Below, piece after piece: positions 60,016 to 64,000 of a DNA stretch of 64,000 nucleotides. Positions within the stretch are counted from its first letter, which is position 1. Each line of letters opens with the position of its first letter. Both the position numbers and the translations under genes were made by a program. The notes below the pieces were generated by a model. It was given only the letters and a program-made list of their open reading frames with translations. It had not been told where the DNA came from and made no database searches. The stretch is from Sciurus carolinensis (taxonomy: Eukaryota > Chordata > Mammalia > Rodentia > Sciuridae): contig NW_025920106.1 of assembly GCF_902686445.1 (NCBI RefSeq), positions 2,976,001 through 3,040,000 of the forward strand, written 5' to 3'.

Positions 60016-60139
60016 TTCTTTCTTTCTTTCTTTCTTTTTTTTTTCTTTTTTTTTTTTTTTGTATAACTGGGGATCAAACTCAGGACTTTGTGCTTGTGAG
60101 GCAAGCATTCTAGCAGCTGAGCTATCTCCCCAGCCCTCA
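60016..60139 (-). mobile_element. ID-type SINE with TTTC microsatellite tail
   Basis: A TTTC run (60,016-60,038) and poly-T precede GGGGATCAAACTCAGGACTT, GCTTGTGAGGCAAGCA and AGCTGAGCTATCTCCCCAGC, the complement of the same ID subfamily as 3,456 and 21,294. The tail has become a microsatellite. Confidence 0.9.
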
Positions 60140-61060
60140 TTTTTCTTTTGATATGATTTATGTGCACTGTCTTAAATGGGTTAACATCCTAGAAAATGTC
60201 ATGAAGAACAAACACTAGTGTGCTATCACTAAGTGCAGTTGCATTTCCTTTGGATTCTCAGTTCTGCCTCTTCCTGTTCCAGGACCACATCCAGGATCCC
60301 AAATGACATTAATTTCCTGTCCCTATAGACTTCTCTTTTCGAGTGAACAGTTTCTCAGACCTTCCTTGTTCCAATGACCTTAACAAGGTTAAGGAGGGTC
60401 TTTCAGGTACTTGTTACATTGTTTTCTATTGGTGTTTACTTTTAATCTTCATATTTATCCTGGGGCTGTGAGTCTTGGGGAGGCAGATCATGGAGGTGGA
60501 CAGCATGTCTGTGATCTCAGGTCCCAAAGGGGAATATCCTGTTAGTACTGACTTTGCTTACCTGGCTGAGGCAGGGCCTTTCATTTCTCATTGGGAAGTT
60601 TCTGTCTCTGTGTGTCCACATTGTGTTCTTCTGGAGGAAATCACCCTGCATGGCCTGCAAATAAGAAACAGGGAGTTAGCACCATCTCCTTGATGGCTGA
60701 CTGTGTGCCCCAATTATCTGAAATTCTGCACAAGTGGTTTTCAGTCAACCCATTCTATTCAGTTACTTATTTGTATCACTTTGGATATTAGATAGTTACC
60801 TTATGCTGTTATTTATTAACCGATTATGTAGTTCCTCATTCCTCAATTCATTCTTGGTTTAACATTTGGGGTCTTTCCACTGAGATCTTTTTTTCATTAT
60901 CTCCTGCTGTCCTTTAGCATATTTTTTTGCTTTGTCCCAAAGTTCTTTCTGATACTTAAATGTTACCCTGGCTTTATACTTACTCTCTTGATTCTAGTAT
61001 CTCCCATTTCTTCAAAGATCCCTGACTCCTTGGATTAGAGAATGATATCAAAACCTTATT
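60140..61060. other. Non-coding DNA, nothing identified
   Basis: No gene, RNA or repeat family identified. Confidence 0.4.
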
Positions 61061-61064
61061 TCTG

Positions 61065-61250
61065 ACTGGGTATGGTGATGCACACCTGTAATCCCAGTGG
61101 CTTGGGAGGCTGAGGCAGAAGACTTACAAGTTCAAAGTGAGGACCTAAGCAACTTAGACCATATCTCTAAAGTATCAAAAAGGGTTGGGGTGTGGCTTAG
61201 TAATTAAGCACCCCTGGGATCAATCCCTGGTAGCAAAATAAATAAGTAAA
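61065..61250 (+). mobile_element. Dimeric B1-ID SINE
   Basis: GGGTATGGTGATGCACACCT, GTAATCCCAGTGGCTTGGGA, then the ID half GGGTTGGGGTGTGGCTTAGT and GGGATCAATCCCTGG and an AAATAAATAAG tail. This is the clearest plus-strand dimer in the window. Confidence 0.93.
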
Positions 61251-61333
61251 TGAAATAATTAATAATATACAAATTTCTATTAAAAAACTTTCATCTGGCA
61301 ATTAAATGTGCCCATTGCATTTTTTAGAATGAT

Positions 61334-61360
61334 GATATATATATATATATATATATATAT
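61334..61360. repeat. TA dinucleotide microsatellite
   Basis: About 13 uninterrupted AT/TA units. Confidence 0.95.
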
Positions 61361-61379
61361 GCTGTCTTATTTATTTTTT

Positions 61380-61508
61380 TATTTTTAGCTGCAGATGAAC
61401 ATGATACACTTATTTTCATTTATTTATTTTCATAGGTGGTGAGGATCAAACTCAGTGCATCACAGGATCTAGGTGAGTTCTTTACCACTGAGCTACACCC
61501 CAGCTCCT
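61380..61508 (-). mobile_element. tRNA-derived SINE, sciurid type
   Basis: Complement of the ID-like body: GGTGAGGATCAAACTCAGTG, TTACCACTGAGCTACACCCC, with the complement of its A-rich tail upstream. Confidence 0.82.
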
Positions 61509-61964
61509 GCCCATTGCATCTGTTTTTGTTTTTCTTTTCTGTTTCATTTCCTGGTTTTATTAACTAGCATGAAGCCACCAAGATGAGGGAGATAGTCTCA
61601 TTCCTCTGATATTTTAGCTTAAAAGGTGTGATTGCCATAACCTAGCTGAAGTACCAACTATATATTTAAATTTATTCCTTTCCAAAGATCTCTTGTTTTG
61701 GGGTACCTGATGTATAACATCAACAGGATTAAAATTAGCTATAGATTTTCTTCCAAACCATGTCCAATCACTGTCAATACACATATGGTAAAACCAGTTT
61801 GCTTTTACAAGAGCATTTTCCTTTCATAACCAGTCACAGCACTGTTAATATCATGGTTTAGTGTTAGGTACGTAAAACAATGTCACTTAAGAAAACTGGG
61901 TGATGAGTATACAAAATGTATTATTTTACCAACTTCCTGGAAGAATGTAATTATTTTAAGATAG

Positions 61965-62168
61965 CATTTCACTTTATTTTGTGGTGATGGGGTTTGACAC
62001 CAGGCCTCCCTCACACTGCCAGTGTTCCACCGCTGAGGAAAATCCCCAGCCCTCTTTACTTTGAGACTTGTCATTAAGCTGCCCATGTGGGTTTTCCAAA
62101 CATGTGACCCTCCTGCCTTAACCTCCCAGAGTAGCTCATATTAGAGGTGTGTACCACCACACCTGGCT
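61965..62168 (-). mobile_element. Dimeric B1-ID SINE, diverged
   Basis: Complement of the dimer: GGTTTGACACCAGGCCTCCC, TTCCACCGCTGAGGAAAATC, CTCCTGCCTTAACCTCCCAG and GTGTGTACCACCACACCTGG-like text (62,146-62,166). Confidence 0.85.
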
Positions 62169-62339
62169 CAAAATGTTTTAAAAATCTAAACAAAAATGTT
62201 ACTTGTAGAAAAGAACAAGAGGAGAATAATACAGAAGTTAAAAAGAAAATAGGAATGGACTTAGAAGTGTGTTTGGGAGTCACCTGACCAATGGAGGACA
62301 TCTGTCAAGGGAATTGTGTCACCCTGTGAAAAGGATGAA

Positions 62340-64000
62340 GGGTTTAATATAATAACTGCCCTGTGGCCTTTAATTAAGGTAATATCCATACCCTAGCATC
62401 TAAAGCTAATTTATAGCATCATCTCTGTGGCCCTTAACATCAATGAAATATAAATGCTAATGCATGTTAAACTAATATAATAGCTGTCCCATGGCCTTTA
62501 ATATTGAAGTAATTTAATATTGTAGCATCTTATACATACTTGCTGTCCTGTGGCCTTTCATATAAATATGATATGTGTTATGTGGCATCTAAAACTAACA
62601 TAATAGCTGCCTGTGGCATTTCACACTGATATAATATTCATACTATAGCAGTGAATGCTAATGTAATATTTGTCCAGTGGACTTTAGTACTAATATAATC
62701 TCCATAGTAGAGCATTTATACTTGATAAAATAGTTGCCCCATGGACTTTCAGAGTAACATAATATCTGTAATATATAATCTAAAACTAATGTAATAGCAT
62801 CTTAAACTATTCTAACAGCTGCTCTGTGGACTTTAATAATAATGTACTGTCCATACTACAGAATCTAAATTCAATATAATACCTGAATTTTGGTTTAGTG
62901 CTAATATAATATCCATAGTGTGGCATCTAAAACTAATAAAATAACTTCCATGTGGCCTATGATAAGCATATGATATCCATACCATAGCATCTAAAACTAG
63001 TATAATAACTTCCCTGAGGCCTTTAACTTTAATATCACTACTGTGTTCCCAGAAACTAATTTAATAGTTGTTCTGTGGCATTTAATGGTAATATAATACC
63101 CATGCTACAGCATCAAAAACTGCTGTTATAGCTGTTCTGTGGCCTTTCATACTAATATAGTATGCATATTGTGGCCTCTAAAACTAGTATAATAGCTTCC
63201 ATGTGATCTTAATACTAATTGAAATGCACTATGGTACCAAAATAATATCATGGAAACTCTGTGATCTTTAATACTAATGATATTGATTCTATAAAATATA
63301 AAGTTAATAGAATAGGTATTATATTCTTTGGTCTTTAATACTAAAGATGTCCATCCTGTGCCATTTAAAACTAATGTAGCAGTTGTCCTGTGGCTTTAAA
63401 AGTATTATAATACTCATTCCATAGTATTAAAGATAAATATAAGAGCTGTGTTGTGGCATTTATATAAACTAAATATCCATACTATAGCATCCAATACTAA
63501 TATAATAGCTGCTTTGCTATCTTTTACAGTAGTATTATTAATGTAATGTACCATTTCAGTCTAAGGTCCTTTGGACCTTAAATCTACTGTACTATAAAAA
63601 CTGTCTCATCTCATATAATCTAATAGATGCTCCTGTGTCCTTTACTACTAAAGTCCATTGATAGCATTGACACTGAATATACTTGCCTCTAATAATAATA
63701 TGATGTCCATATTGAAGTGTCTGATATGAATATAATAACTACCCTGCATCCCTTAATACTTATGTGATATCCATTACATAGCATCTGTAACTAAACTGAT
63801 ATAATAGCTGACCAGTGACCTTTGATATTGCTGTAATAGCCAGACTACAGAATCTCATACTAATATATTAGCTGCCTGTGACCTTTAAACAATTAGGCTA
63901 TGAATCCTATAGCTTCTCGAGTTAGCATAATAGATGCCATCTGTTCTTTAATATTAACTTAATATCCATATGATAGCATGTCTACCTAATATAATAGGTG
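62340..64000. repeat. Diverged tandem array, about 63-bp unit, runs off the window
   Basis: CTGTGGCCTTTAAT-like and ATATCCATACTATAGCATCT-like text alternates all along, e.g. CTGTGG-type words near 62,360, 62,426, 62,548, 62,611, 63,074 and 63,137, giving a spacing of roughly 62-66 bp and around 26 units. Each unit has two halves of about 32 bp that both begin ACTAATATAATA, so the unit is a dimer of an older monomer. Copies differ a lot, with small gaps and one or two longer or shorter steps. No gene lies in it. Confidence 0.93.

Overview
This is eukaryotic, almost certainly rodent and probably squirrel-family (Sciuridae), nuclear DNA. The base is AT-rich non-coding sequence filled with young and old LINE-1 copies, tRNA-derived ID-type SINEs and dimeric B1-plus-ID SINEs (the B1-dID type). 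The species call is an inference from the SINE types; no functional protein-coding gene was recognised in the window.

Layout. 1-1,708: AT-rich, no gene. 1,709-3,447: a 5'-inverted, truncated LINE-1, followed by an ID SINE that used nearly the same target sequence. 5,579-12,641: a near-full-length but mutated LINE-1 (monomeric CpG-rich 5' UTR, broken ORF1 and ORF2, G-rich 3' UTR). 13,245-33,798: the main discovery, an unannotated, unprocessed (intron-containing) pseudogene closely resembling the PCTAIRE kinase gene CDK17. Eight exons are recognisable in the right order, strand and phase, from the start codon to the DF(G) motif, but carry stops, frameshifts, lost splice sites and lost catalytic residues. 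Its introns hold SINEs, a solo ERVK-type LTR (15,019-15,430) and old LINE-1 pieces. 33,799-36,660: AT-rich, no gene.

36,676-42,978 is a 6.3-kb T-poor minisatellite-like array built from CACAGAG/CAGAGC-type words, with modules of roughly 100-250 bp that recur at a distance. It creates many long but artefactual reading frames on both strands. 43,000-58,000 is a GC-richer stretch with no recognised gene, containing small tandem repeats, an inverted-repeat pair of about 180 bp (56,172-56,349 and 57,168-57,353) and old LINE-1 pieces. 58,000-62,330 is AT-rich with SINEs. 62,340 to the window end is a diverged tandem array of about 63 bp per unit, each unit made of two related halves of about 32 bp, running off the edge.

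Taken together the window looks like a gene-poor accessory region: a dead duplicate of a kinase gene with its 3' half missing, followed by two tandem arrays and a base-composition switch. That is compatible with a mosaic of duplicated blocks, but this last point is inference.
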